This document shows positions 1 through 8,024 of a DNA stretch of 64,000 bases, piece by piece. The DNA comes from CAYFMP01 sp964344215. GTDB lineage: Bacteria; Pseudomonadota; Alphaproteobacteria; Rhodospirillales; Casp-alpha2. Each line of letters starts with the position of its first letter. Position 1 is the stretch's first letter. The translations under genes and the position numbers were made by a program. The stretch lies in the NCBI GenBank assembly GCA_964344215.1, contig CAYFMP010000005.1:1-64000 (forward strand). The letters run 5' to 3'. Below the pieces are notes generated by a model. That model worked only from the letters and a program-made list of their open reading frames with translations. It was not told the origin of the DNA and searched no databases.

Positions 1-51
1 AATCAAACTCGCCGCAATCAGAATTTGGCTGCGACATAATGAGTCTGTGGC

Positions 52-780
52 CTAGACGTCTTTCTCCTTCATGAAGGCACGGATTAGATCGCGGTAGCGC
101 TCGCCGTCGAAGCTCGGGAAGTGGCCGCCGTGGACCACGCGCACCGGCAGGTCGAGAATTCGTTTCATCGTCCGGACGTAGTCGACGAGATCGGAATGAT
201 AGGCGTCGTCGATCAACGGACCGTCGTAGATCGTGTCGCCCGAGAACAATATCGCCGTGTCGCGTTCGAACAGCATGATGCCGCCGGGCGAATGGCCCGG
301 CGTGTGAATGACCTCGAACCGGCGGTCGCCGAGATCGACAAAGTCGCCATCGGCCAGCAAGCGCGTCGCCGGAGCGGCCTTGACCGCGTACTCCGCCGAC
401 TCGTAGGGCGCCGGCGGCAGTCTGGTGAAGATGCTGTCCTCGACATAGGGATCGGCGAGGGTAGACGCCCGCGTCGGCCGCGCCATGATATCCGCCTCGT
501 CGGCGTGAACGCAGCGCTCTCCGAATTCGTAATGGCAGCCGATGTGATCGAAGTGCGTGTGGCTGGCGACGGCGACGCATGGTTTTTCGGTAACCAGCGG
601 GACGTGTTCCCGCAGGCTGACCACGCCCATGCCGGAATCGACCAGCATGTCCCTGTTTCGGCCCCGTACATGCCAGACATTGCAACGGTAGAACTCCTTG
701 ATATAGGGTTCGCCGATGTAGGTGACGCCGTCGTCCATTCGATGGGTCGTGTACCAGGCATCGGCGCCAACGGTCTCCAT
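52..780 (-). CDS. MBL-fold metallohydrolase
   Basis: A 242-residue metallo-beta-lactamase-fold hydrolase. The Zn ligands are visible: SHTHFDHIG near residue 74, HTPGHSPGG, FSGDTIYDG and a late VVHGGH. It has no signal peptide, so it is probably cytoplasmic. It starts 12 bp after the stop of the ABC ATPase and is read in the same direction, so it is probably the last gene of the importer operon. A GAGGA ribosome site precedes the ATG. The family covers glyoxalase II-like thioesterases, lactonases and others, and the substrate cannot be told from sequence. A role in processing the imported compound is inference only. Confidence 0.8.
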   Translation of the reverse strand: METVGADAWYTTHRMDDGVTYIGEPYIKEFYRCNVWHVRGRNRDMLVDSGMGVVSLREHVPLVTEKPCVAVASHTHFDHIGCHYEFGERCVHADEADIMARPTRASTLADPYVEDSIFTRLPPAPYESAEYAVKAAPATRLLADGDFVDLGDRRFEVIHTPGHSPGGIMLFERDTAILFSGDTIYDGPLIDDAYHSDLVDYVRTMKRILDLPVRVVHGGHFPSFDGERYRDLIRAFMKEKDV

Positions 781-792
781 AAACCCAATCCT

Positions 793-1851
793 CTACGACT
801 TGAGAAGAACCATGTCGGCTGGGTCGGCGAACAACTGGATCGTCGTTCCGGCGGCGATTTTTTCGCGTTGCGGCAGACGCACCTTGAAAGGCGTCTCGAT
901 GCCGTCGAGCGCCGCGCTACACTGATGGTGGGTGCCGAAGAACCCGGCTTCCAGCACCCGCGCCGTGCCCAAGGCTTGGGCGGCGTCGCCGGTCAACTTC
1001 AGGTGCTCCGGCCGGACCGACAGTGTCACCGGATCGCCCGGTGCGGCATACCCTTCGACGCGAAATCCGCCGAGTGGCGTATCGACCGTCACGTGCCTGG
1101 ACTCGGAATCGGCGACCCGGCCGTCGATGAAATTGCTTTCACCCATGAATTCGGCGGTAAAGCGCGAAGCCGGGCGCAGATAGATGCGCTCCGGCTCGCC
1201 CAGGTCCTCGATGAAGCCGTGGTTCATGACGACGATGACGTCGGCGATCGCCATCGCCTCCTCCTGGTCGTGGGTGACGTGCACGAACGTCGTGCCGACG
1301 CGCTTCTGGATGGCCTTCAGTTCCTCCTGCATCTGGCGGCGGAGTTTCATGTCGAGGGCGCCGAGCGGCTCGTCCAGCAACAGCACCGACGGTTCGACGG
1401 CGAGGGCGCGGGCGAGCGCGATGCGCTGACGCTGACCACCCGAGAGTTCGTGAACCCGACGTCCGCCGAGGTGGGCGAGACCGACCATCTCGAGGGCACG
1501 CTCGATCCGGATATTCTGTTCGGCGCCGGCGACCCGGCGCATCTTCAGGCCGAAGGCGACGTTGCCCGCGACCGACATATGCGGGAACAGCGCATAGTCC
1601 TGGAACACGGTGGTCGTAGGCCGCTTCGCGGGCGGGATACCGGTGACGTCTTCACCGTCGATCAACACCCGGCCGCGGGTCGGTTCGAGAAAACCGCCGA
1701 GGATGTTCAGGAGCGTCGTCTTGCCGCCGCCGGACGGTCCCAGCAGCACGACGAAGTCGCCGCGGTTAATGACGAGATTGATGTCCGTTACCGCAACCTT
1801 GTCGCCAAAGGTCATCTCGATGTCGCGAAATTCGACGGCGGCCTGACTCAT
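793..1851 (-). CDS. ABC transporter ATP-binding protein (polyamine type)
   Basis: A 352-residue ATPase of the PotA/spermidine-putrescine importer group. Walker A GPSGGGKT is at residues 38-45, the LSGGQ signature at 136-140, Walker B LLLDEP at 157-162 and the switch His near 194. A C-terminal TOBE-like region follows (about 240-350). The frame stays open upstream, but the start at 1851 is preferred because it overlaps the permease stop in an ATGA arrangement and begins at the conserved N terminus. It energises the two permeases encoded just upstream. The family fit is firm; the substrate (polyamine or another small cation) is not. Confidence 0.9.
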   Translation of the reverse strand: MSQAAVEFRDIEMTFGDKVAVTDINLVINRGDFVVLLGPSGGGKTTLLNILGGFLEPTRGRVLIDGEDVTGIPPAKRPTTTVFQDYALFPHMSVAGNVAFGLKMRRVAGAEQNIRIERALEMVGLAHLGGRRVHELSGGQRQRIALARALAVEPSVLLLDEPLGALDMKLRRQMQEELKAIQKRVGTTFVHVTHDQEEAMAIADVIVVMNHGFIEDLGEPERIYLRPASRFTAEFMGESNFIDGRVADSESRHVTVDTPLGGFRVEGYAAPGDPVTLSVRPEHLKLTGDAAQALGTARVLEAGFFGTHHQCSAALDGIETPFKVRLPQREKIAAGTTIQLFADPADMVLLKS

Positions 1852-2624
1852 GCACTTTTCCTTCTGAACAAGACGAAATCGAGCAGGAAGACGACGGCGA
1901 CGGAGACCAGGAACACGAAGCTCCCGACCGCATTGGTCTTCGGATTGAGTCCGGTTCGCAGCATGCTCCATATCTCGACCGGCAGAGTGACGTCGAAACG
2001 GCTGACCAGGAAGGCGATGATAAACTCGTCCCAGGAGAAGGTCACCGAGAGGAAAAACGAGGCAAACAGCGCCGGCCAAAGAATCGGCACGCTAATCAGC
2101 ACGAGGACCTGCCATTCGCTGGCGCCGAGATCACGCGCCGCCCGTTCCAGATTGGCCTGATGCGCGCCCATCTGGCTGTAGATGATGGCGAAGCAGAGCG
2201 GCAGATTGATGACGACGTGGCCGATACCGATCGTCAGGAGCGATTTCGGGATGCCGAGCGTGTTGAAGGTGATCAGCAGCCCCATGGCGATGATCAGGTA
2301 GCTGACGGTGAGGGGGGCGGTCAGAAGGCCCTGGAAAAAGCCGGCGAAAAGAATGCGGTGGCGCGCCAGGGCGTAGGCGGCAAGGAATCCGAGGATGGTC
2401 GATAAGGCCGACGACGCGAACGCGACGACAATCGAATTGATCAGCGAATCCGTCACCCGTCGGTCGCTCAGAAAGGCCTCGTACCACTTCAGGCTCGGCC
2501 CGTTGAACGGCGGGATCGGCACGCGGGATTCCTGGAACGAAAACAGCACGAGGACGCAGACGGGCAAGAAAATGAAACCGTAGATCAGCACGGCGTAGCA
2601 AATGGCCGGAAGATTTCGGATCAT
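1848..2624 (-). CDS. ABC transporter permease (PotC-like)
   Basis: A 258-residue inner-membrane permease with about six hydrophobic segments and the cytoplasmic EAA-type loop (AARDLGASEW...). It matches PotC-type permeases of spermidine/putrescine importers. The frame is open for another 69 codons upstream, but the ATG at 2624 follows the previous gene's stop by 14 bp and begins the normal N-terminal membrane segment, so it is preferred. The stop overlaps the ATPase start by 4 bp, consistent with translational coupling. Confidence 0.88.
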   Translation of the reverse strand: MIRNLPAICYAVLIYGFIFLPVCVLVLFSFQESRVPIPPFNGPSLKWYEAFLSDRRVTDSLINSIVVAFASSALSTILGFLAAYALARHRILFAGFFQGLLTAPLTVSYLIIAMGLLITFNTLGIPKSLLTIGIGHVVINLPLCFAIIYSQMGAHQANLERAARDLGASEWQVLVLISVPILWPALFASFFLSVTFSWDEFIIAFLVSRFDVTLPVEIWSMLRTGLNPKTNAVGSFVFLVSVAVVFLLDFVLFRRKSA

Positions 2625-2638
2625 GGTCGCCACACCCC

Positions 2639-3505
2639 CTACATCCGGTCCAGCTTGAGCCAGCGCGCGCAGGCGAGGTAGACCATGCTGACGACCACCA
2701 TCAGCACCATGGCGAGCGCCGAGGCGGTCGGGAAATCGGAACGCCGCTCGATCTGCAGCATGATCGTCTGCGGCAACAGCAGTTCGCGCTTGCCCCCGAG
2801 AATAGCCGGCGTGATGTAGTCGCCGATACACAGAACGAAGGTGAGGAACGCGCCGACCATGATGCCGGGCAGAGTCAGCGGAAAGATGACATAGATGAAG
2901 GTGCGGACCGGCCCGGCGCCGAGGTCGGCGGCCGCCTTGCGGTAGTTTTTCGGCAGTTGCTTGAGGTTGGCGTAGATCGTCAGCGTGAGCAGCATGACGA
3001 AGAAATGGACGAAGCCGATCACCGTCGCCGATCGGCTATTGGCGAACGAGACCGGCTCGTCGGCGAGGCCGGTATCGAGAAGGAAGTTCGAGATAATACC
3101 GCCCTCGGAGAGCACCAGCAGCCAGCTGTAGGAACGCACGAGATAAGACGTCCAGAACGGCAGAATCGCGAGGATCAGCGCCATGCGCTGCCAACGCTCG
3201 GGAACCCTTTCCGCCAGTATAAACGCCAGCGGATAGGCCAGCACGATGCTGGTCAGCGTGACGACAACCGTCACCTCGACGGAATTGATCAGCGATTCAT
3301 AAAGAAACGACTTGGCAAAGAACTTCTCGTAGTTGCCGAGCGATATATCGGTGACGGTCTTGTTGCCGACCCGCTTCCACAGGCTGTAGACGGCCATGAT
3401 GACGAGCGGCAGCACGAAGAACACCGACGTCCAGGCCAGCGCCGGCAACAGCATTCCCCAGGCGCGCAACCGTTCGGACGCGGGCCTGGGGAACATGGAC
3501 GACAT
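2639..3505 (-). CDS. ABC transporter permease (PotB-like)
   Basis: A 288-residue inner-membrane permease, the partner of the PotC-like subunit. It has an N-terminal membrane segment (about residues 15-40), further segments spread through the protein, and the conserved AAADLGAGPVRTF coupling loop. It lies between the binding-protein gene (48 bp upstream) and the second permease (14 bp downstream), the usual order in polyamine-type importer operons. Substrate specificity cannot be read from this subunit. Confidence 0.88.
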   Translation of the reverse strand: MSSMFPRPASERLRAWGMLLPALAWTSVFFVLPLVIMAVYSLWKRVGNKTVTDISLGNYEKFFAKSFLYESLINSVEVTVVVTLTSIVLAYPLAFILAERVPERWQRMALILAILPFWTSYLVRSYSWLLVLSEGGIISNFLLDTGLADEPVSFANSRSATVIGFVHFFVMLLTLTIYANLKQLPKNYRKAAADLGAGPVRTFIYVIFPLTLPGIMVGAFLTFVLCIGDYITPAILGGKRELLLPQTIMLQIERRSDFPTASALAMVLMVVVSMVYLACARWLKLDRM

Positions 3506-3553
3506 GGTCTCGGCCTCTTCGCCGGAAGCGGGCCTAGCCTCGGCCCTCAGCCA

Positions 3554-4636
3554 TCAATGCTGAAGGAATTCCGTCCAAACATCGAGCATTTTAGTGTCGA
3601 GTTCGGCGTCCGGAATGAAATAGCGATGCGAATTGGCTTGGAAGCCGGCCTGTTCATCCCAGCGGAGTGCCGCCTTTTGTTGGTCGGTCAAGTGACCGGC
3701 CGCTTTCGAATTGGCCGGCATCCCCCAGAAGCACGACGACGTCGCCAGACGGGCCTGCCCCTCCGGGCTCATGACATACTTGACGAACTCGATCGCCAAG
3801 TCCTTGTTCTTCGAGGATTCGAATACGGCAAGCGATTGACTCCACAGCACGCCACCCTGGTCCGGAAGGACCCAGTCCAGTTCCGGTTGTTCCGCCGACA
3901 GCACCGATACCGCCCATTCGCCGCCGCCGATCAGGATATCGGCCTCGCCGGTAGCAAGCGCCGTTGAAGATGCCACGACATCGCCGACCATCACGGAATT
4001 CTCCTTCAACTTGAAGAGTTCCTGTTTCATTTGGGGCAGGACGTCGGCGGTAATGTCCGAGGGCTTCATCCCCATCTTCAGCGCGACCAGATCCATCAGG
4101 GGGATGTAGTAGTCGTAGACGGCAATCCGGCCTTTGTACTTGTCGGTCCACAGGGAACCCAGATCGCGCATGTCGGCGGGATCGACCTTGTTCTTGTTGT
4201 AGCTGATTACGTTGTAGCCGAACTTCTCCATGATCGCGTACATCTTGCCGTTCTTGAAGGTCACGTCGCGCATCTGCACGGCGTCAAACACGTCATTCAA
4301 CGGCAGTTGGTCCTGCGGCAATTCGGCCAGCAGTCCGGACGATACGACGCCCGGAACATCGACGCCATCGATGACGAAGACATCCCAATCGCCGGGCTGC
4401 GATTGCTCGACGATGGCCAGGGCGGCGCCCGTTCCCTCGTACTCCTTGAGGTTCACCTTGACGCCGTGTTTCCGTTCGAATGGCGCGATCAGCGCCGGAT
4501 CCGTGTGATCGCACCAGACCAGGGCGTTCAACTCTTCCGCGCCGTGTGCCGTCGACGCGATTCCGCCCAGCCCAAGAGCCAGCGGGACGCCATATAACGC
4601 CGAACGAACGGCGGTCCAAATCTGTCGTGGAATCAT
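3554..4636 (-). CDS. Periplasmic solute-binding protein (PotD-like)
   Basis: A 360-residue extracellular binding protein. It has an N-terminal signal peptide with a likely cut after STAHGA (about residue 33). The mature start resembles PotD/PotF (LNALVWCDHTDPALIAPF), followed by VFVIDGVDVPG. It captures the ligand and delivers it to the two downstream permeases. As first gene of the leftward operon it faces the divergent TetR gene across 137 bp that contain a 46-bp palindrome. The family is confident; putrescine, spermidine or another amine is a guess. An amine would fit the amine-related cluster that follows. Confidence 0.85.
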   Translation of the reverse strand: MIPRQIWTAVRSALYGVPLALGLGGIASTAHGAEELNALVWCDHTDPALIAPFERKHGVKVNLKEYEGTGAALAIVEQSQPGDWDVFVIDGVDVPGVVSSGLLAELPQDQLPLNDVFDAVQMRDVTFKNGKMYAIMEKFGYNVISYNKNKVDPADMRDLGSLWTDKYKGRIAVYDYYIPLMDLVALKMGMKPSDITADVLPQMKQELFKLKENSVMVGDVVASSTALATGEADILIGGGEWAVSVLSAEQPELDWVLPDQGGVLWSQSLAVFESSKNKDLAIEFVKYVMSPEGQARLATSSCFWGMPANSKAAGHLTDQQKAALRWDEQAGFQANSHRYFIPDAELDTKMLDVWTEFLQH

Positions 4637-4670
4637 TTCAGCCTCCCCAAAAGTTTTTGCATTAGATTTG

Positions 4671-4716
4671 TCGGAGTCATAAAAAACTGAACCCGTTCAT
4701 TTTTTTATGACTCCGA
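4671..4716. promoter_or_regulatory. 46-bp nested palindrome, likely TetR operator
   Basis: Outer arms TCGGAGTCATAAAAAA (4671-4686) and its exact complement (4701-4716) share their centre with an inner TGAAC-CC-GTTCA (4688-4699). In total 21 of 23 base pairs match. It lies between divergent starts at 4636 and 4774, so one bound regulator could control both the importer and its own gene. That the adjacent TetR protein binds here is inferred. Confidence 0.75.
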
Positions 4717-4773
4717 TCGCGAATTGAGTCAAACTATTCGTCGAATCCCAACGGCTCGACAGGGGATATCGGC

Positions 4774-5421
4774 GTGGCGGCAGGACTGAGAGAACGACAG
4801 AAGGCGGACCGTGAACGGCGCATCCTCAATGCGGCGGAGCACCGGTTCCGCGAACACGGTTACGAGGACACCAAGATCGAGACCATCGCGCGCGAGGCCG
4901 GCGTGTCCGTCGGCACCGTCTACAACTACTTTGACAACAAGTCCGACCTGTTGCTTACGCTGGTGACGATCCATGACGAATTCATCGCCGGCGAAATAGA
5001 CGAACTCATCAAGAACCCACCGGGCAATCTGGTCGATGGTGTGTGCGGCGTGTTTTTCGCCATGACCCGCCATTCGCTCGACCACCTGGGCAAGGAGAAC
5101 TGGCGCAACCTGTTCGGGCTCTCGATCGCCCAGCGCCAGACCATGCTCGGGCGGCGGTTCGCGAGCTTCAACGCGCGCCTTCTGGACCGTATCGTTCGCA
5201 TGCTGAATGTACTGAAGGCGCAAGGCACGCTTGCCGCCGATTGCGATACGGAAAAGCTGGGCGGTATTCTCTTTCGCGTCGAGACCATGCACTACATCGA
5301 ACTCGCCTCCAACGACGCCATGGCTTTCGCCGACTACAAGAGAGTGGTCCTCGAAGATATGCGGTTCGCGCTGCGTCCCTACGTGGCGCTCGCCGAAACC
5401 CGTTCGAACGCCGGATCGTAA
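4774..5421 (+). CDS. TetR family transcriptional regulator
   Basis: A 215-residue one-component regulator. The N-terminal helix-turn-helix is clear (RILNAAEHRFREHGY, then AGVSVGTVYNYFDNKSDLL, about residues 14-62), followed by an all-helical ligand domain of unknown specificity. The start is a GTG preceded by AGGGGA. It is divergent from the ABC importer and separated from it by a large palindrome, so it probably represses the importer and itself, with the imported compound or a derivative as inducer. Confidence 0.88.
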   Translation: MAAGLRERQKADRERRILNAAEHRFREHGYEDTKIETIAREAGVSVGTVYNYFDNKSDLLLTLVTIHDEFIAGEIDELIKNPPGNLVDGVCGVFFAMTRHSLDHLGKENWRNLFGLSIAQRQTMLGRRFASFNARLLDRIVRMLNVLKAQGTLAADCDTEKLGGILFRVETMHYIELASNDAMAFADYKRVVLEDMRFALRPYVALAETRSNAGS

Positions 5422-5557
5422 CGGCCGGCGTGCGTCCGCTGCCGGTCAGGCGTGGACTTTGCACACCTCAAGAGATCGAGTCCGTTTTCGGGCGTGAAGC
5501 GGGCCCGTCCGCACTCGATAAACGCGCCTGGATTATGGTGTTTGTTCTTCTTTTATG

Positions 5558-5586
5558 TTGACTTTTTTCCTTTTATATGATAATAA
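5558..5586 (+). promoter_or_regulatory. Promoter-like element of the left flanking module
   Basis: TTGACT (5558-5563), a 17-bp AT-rich spacer, then TAATAA (5581-5586), reading right. No protein gene follows on this strand before 6222. A near-copy with the same spacing occurs in opposite orientation at 25563-25591. Start-site activity is inferred. Confidence 0.4.
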
Positions 5587-5764
5587 TTTCGCCGTCGCCA
5601 AGTCCGGGCGTTTTGGGCGCGGTGGCCGGTGCTCTGTGAAATTGTGAATACGAGGCCTTCCCGATCCGATGCGACGCGCGTTGGCGGGACGGCCAGGAAA
5701 GGTAAACCCCGGCGGACGGGCCGCACCTGCGCGCGCGCGTTGCTAGGCGGCCTCGCCCTTCGAC

Positions 5765-5857
5765 CGCCGCCTTGAGGCGGCGCCCGGGATGAGGGCGAAA
5801 CGGAACCTCGAGCGGAGCGAAACAATACCTCATCCCGAGCAACGTCGAAAGATGAGG
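5765..5857. repeat. REP-like stem-loop cluster
   Basis: A perfect hairpin (CGCCGCC, loop TTGA region, GGCGGCG; 5765-5782) is followed by CGGGATGAGG (5785-5794). That pairs with CCTCATCCCG (5828-5837), whose first seven bases can instead pair with GATGAGG (5851-5857). The mutually exclusive arms and intergenic position resemble the REP-like palindromic elements common in alphaproteobacteria. No family name is assigned. Confidence 0.5.
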
Positions 5858-6020
5858 CATGCTTGCGTTGCCGCCGCTTGTCTCGTCAACTCCTCGATAA
5901 GCGGGGGTCCGGCTTCGCGGTCGGGTCGGTCCGGATTCCCGCCCGCGCGGATCTGACGGCCGAGGCTGCGGAAGCGACGGTGGAACTCGCGGGAAGAAAC
6001 GGACCGGCCGAGTACGGAAC

Positions 6021-6045
6021 CGGACAAAACCGGACAAAACCGGAC
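6021..6045. repeat. 10-bp tandem repeat, CGGACAAAAC type
   Basis: Two exact copies of CGGACAAAAC followed by CGGAC, preceded by a partial copy. A related single copy occurs in the right flanking module around 25200. Confidence 0.6.
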
Positions 6046-6090
6046 GTTCTTGGGCGTTTCCGGACATTCCCGGCCCGGAGCCGGCGTGTT

Positions 6091-6130
6091 CTCGGCATTT
6101 CTCGGCATTGATCGGCTTTTCTCGGCATTT
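6091..6130. repeat. 10-bp tandem repeat array, CTCGGCATTT type (left module)
   Basis: Four consecutive 10-bp units: CTCGGCATTT, CTCGGCATTG, ATCGGCTTTT, CTCGGCATTT. The same repeat type, in opposite orientation, forms five units at 25245-25294. One repeat per helical turn suggests a protein-binding array, but the function is unknown. Confidence 0.7.
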
Positions 6131-6175
6131 CGTGGACGGCAAACGGCCGCCGCGCGCCGCGCCGCGACATCGAGA

Positions 6176-6201
6176 ATGATAAGAAATGCTAAGGTCGGAA
6201 A
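6176..6201. repeat. Left copy of 26-base inverted end motif
   Basis: ATGATAAG, then AAATGCTAAGG and TCGGAAA. It matches the reverse complement of 25148-25173 at 22 of 26 positions. It lies directly beyond the terminator hairpin of the leftward cluster. Confidence 0.65.
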
Positions 6202-6220
6202 CGGCCGCCCGGGTGGCGGC
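6202..6220 (-). terminator. Probable terminator of the leftward synthase locus
   Basis: On the minus strand, just after the stop at 6222, GCCGCC (6220-6215) and GGCGGC (6209-6204) form a hairpin with a 5-base loop, followed by a short GTTTCC tract. The U-tract is weak. Confidence 0.45.
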
Positions 6221-6221
6221 T

Positions 6222-6647
6222 TCAGAACTTGCGGTAGGCTTTGTAGAGCTCGACCAGCGGGTGGCGCTCCGACATTTGGAACTTGATCAGCAACTCGCGG
6301 GCCACCATGTCGCGGTCCTGCTGGTTGTCGGGCAGTTCCATGTCGTCGGGGATCGACACCCAGCCGTTGATATTGCGGTCGAAGACGGCCGGCTTGCCCT
6401 CCTCGTAGCCCATGTGGACATCTTCCAGCCAGTTGAGGTCGTCCCAGCCCATGATCTCCATGTACTCCTCGAGGAACGGCGTCAGGCGGTCGTAGTCGGG
6501 CAGCAGGTTGACGTCGTAGCGATAGCCGATGTGCTGGCCGATCTCGCGCTCGCGCTCGCTATCGAGGCCGTCGGAGGTCAGGTACTTGTCGACGTCGCCC
6601 GTGTCCGTGCTCGCGGCGGCGCCCTTGGTCGACTTTTTCTTGGCCAT
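6222..6647 (-). CDS. Unknown 141-residue protein of the split synthase locus
   Basis: I do not recognise this protein. It has a lysine-rich N terminus (MAKKKSTKG), an acidic Trp/Tyr-rich middle (FLEEYMEIMGWDDLNWLEDV, then FDRNINGWVSIP) and a helical C terminus (MVARELLIKFQMSERHPL). There is no signal peptide, membrane segment, Cys motif or metal motif. It has a good ribosome site (AGGGAG) and starts 12 bp after the FMN-domain gene, so it is the last gene of a tight operon with the amidotransferase, GXGXG and FMN proteins. An extra structural subunit or assembly factor of that complex is the simplest inference. Confidence 0.8.
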   Translation of the reverse strand: MAKKKSTKGAAASTDTGDVDKYLTSDGLDSEREREIGQHIGYRYDVNLLPDYDRLTPFLEEYMEIMGWDDLNWLEDVHMGYEEGKPAVFDRNINGWVSIPDDMELPDNQQDRDMVARELLIKFQMSERHPLVELYKAYRKF

Positions 6648-6659
6648 CGTCCTAGCTCC

Positions 6660-8009
6660 CTACAGGTGGTGGTAGTCGTCGACGCCGACCGTGTACTCGG
6701 TGCCGGCCAGCGGCACGCCGGCGATGGCGGACGCCTCCATGGTCAACGCCGCCAGGTCTTCCGGCTCCAAGGAGTGCACGTTGGTTTTGCCGCAGGCCCT
6801 GGCCATCATCTGCGCCTCGATGGTCAGGCAGTGCAGGAAATTGTAGACGCGCTCGGCCGCGGCGTCGGGGTCGAGACGCTTGCGCAGCTCCGCGTCCTGG
6901 GTCGCCACCCCGACCGGGCAGCGCCCGGTATGGCAGTGATAGCAGTAGCCGGCCGGCACCCCCATCTCGGCCTCGTAGTCGGCTTCTTCGATGTCCTTGT
7001 TGCAGTTCAAGGCCATCATCGCCGAGTGCCCGATGGCGATGGCATCGGCGCCCAAGGCCAGCGCCTTCGCCATGTCGCCGCCGTTGCGGATGCCGCCGGC
7101 GTAGATCAGGGTGATGTCGCCGCGTTTGCCGAGATCGTCGATGGCCCGCCTCGCCTGGCGGATGGCGGCCATGCCGGGAACGCCGGTCTCTTCCGTCGCC
7201 AGGTGCGGGCCGGCCCCGGTCGAGCCCTCCATGCCGTCGATGTAGATGCTGTCGGGGTCGCATTTGACGGCCATGCGGACGTCGTCGTAGACCCGCGCCG
7301 CGCCGAGCTTGAGTTGGATCGGGATCTGGTGGTCGGTGATCTCGCGGATTTCCTGGATCTTCAGCGCCAGGTCGTCGGGGCCGAGCCAGTCCGGGTGGCG
7401 GGCCGGCGAGCGCTGGTCGATGCCGGCCGGCAACGAGCGCATCTCGGCCACCTGGTCGGTCACCTTCTGGCCCATCAGGTGGCCGCCCAAGCCGACCTTG
7501 CAGCCCTGGCCGATGAAGAACTCGCAGCCGTCGGCCAGCAAAAGGTGGTGCGGGTTGAAGCCGTAGCGCGACTGGATGCACTGGTAGAACCACTTCTCCG
7601 AATAGCGGCGCTCGTCGGGGATCATGCCGCCTTCGCCGGAGCACGTCGCGGTGCCGGCCATGGTGGCGCCGCGGGCCAGCGCCGTCTTCGCCTCGTAGGA
7701 AAGCGCCCCGAAGCTCATGCCGGTGATGTAGACCGGGATATCGAGGACGATCGGCTTCTTGGCGCGCGGCCCGATCACCGTCTCGGTCTCGCACTTCTCG
7801 CGGTAGCCCTCGATGACGAAGCGGGTCAGCGTGCCGGGCAGGAAGGTGAGGTCGTCCCAGTGCGGGATCTTCTTGAACAACGAGAAGCCGCGCATGCGGT
7901 AGCGGCCGAGTTCGGATTTTATGTGGATGTCGTCGATGACCTCGGGCGTGAAGATCCGGCTTTGGCCCAAGATCGAGGTGTTGCGTTCGGGTTTTTCGGT
8001 CTTCGCCAT
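6660..8009 (-). CDS. Glutamate synthase-like FMN/3Fe-4S protein (MgsC/GlxD-like)
   Basis: A 449-residue stand-alone version of the glutamate synthase FMN-binding domain. Visible motifs are GMSFGALSYEAK, CSGEGGM, LKLGAARV, IDGMEGSTGAG, the phosphate-binding IYAGGIRNGGD, and the Fe-S motif CYHCHTGRCPVGVATQ in the C-terminal third. In glutamate synthase this domain receives ammonia from the amidotransferase and reductively aminates 2-oxoglutarate. In the homologous N-methylglutamate synthase it handles methylamine. The preceding genes supply the amidotransferase and GXGXG parts as separate proteins. No NAD(P)H reductase is encoded in this locus, so the electron donor is unclear. The exact reaction is inferred. 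Confidence 0.88.
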   Translation of the reverse strand: MAKTEKPERNTSILGQSRIFTPEVIDDIHIKSELGRYRMRGFSLFKKIPHWDDLTFLPGTLTRFVIEGYREKCETETVIGPRAKKPIVLDIPVYITGMSFGALSYEAKTALARGATMAGTATCSGEGGMIPDERRYSEKWFYQCIQSRYGFNPHHLLLADGCEFFIGQGCKVGLGGHLMGQKVTDQVAEMRSLPAGIDQRSPARHPDWLGPDDLALKIQEIREITDHQIPIQLKLGAARVYDDVRMAVKCDPDSIYIDGMEGSTGAGPHLATEETGVPGMAAIRQARRAIDDLGKRGDITLIYAGGIRNGGDMAKALALGADAIAIGHSAMMALNCNKDIEEADYEAEMGVPAGYCYHCHTGRCPVGVATQDAELRKRLDPDAAAERVYNFLHCLTIEAQMMARACGKTNVHSLEPEDLAALTMEASAIAGVPLAGTEYTVGVDDYHHL

Positions 8010-8024
8010 GTTGAACTCCCCGGC

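Noticed and set aside
6091..6130. CRISPR array
   Set aside because: Units are only 10 bp and directly adjacent with no spacers, and no cas genes are present.
5553..6170. Several overlapping short ORFs in the left flanking module
   Set aside because: They read Pro/Arg/Ser-rich repeats produced by the tandem repeats and hairpins, lack ribosome sites and match no family.
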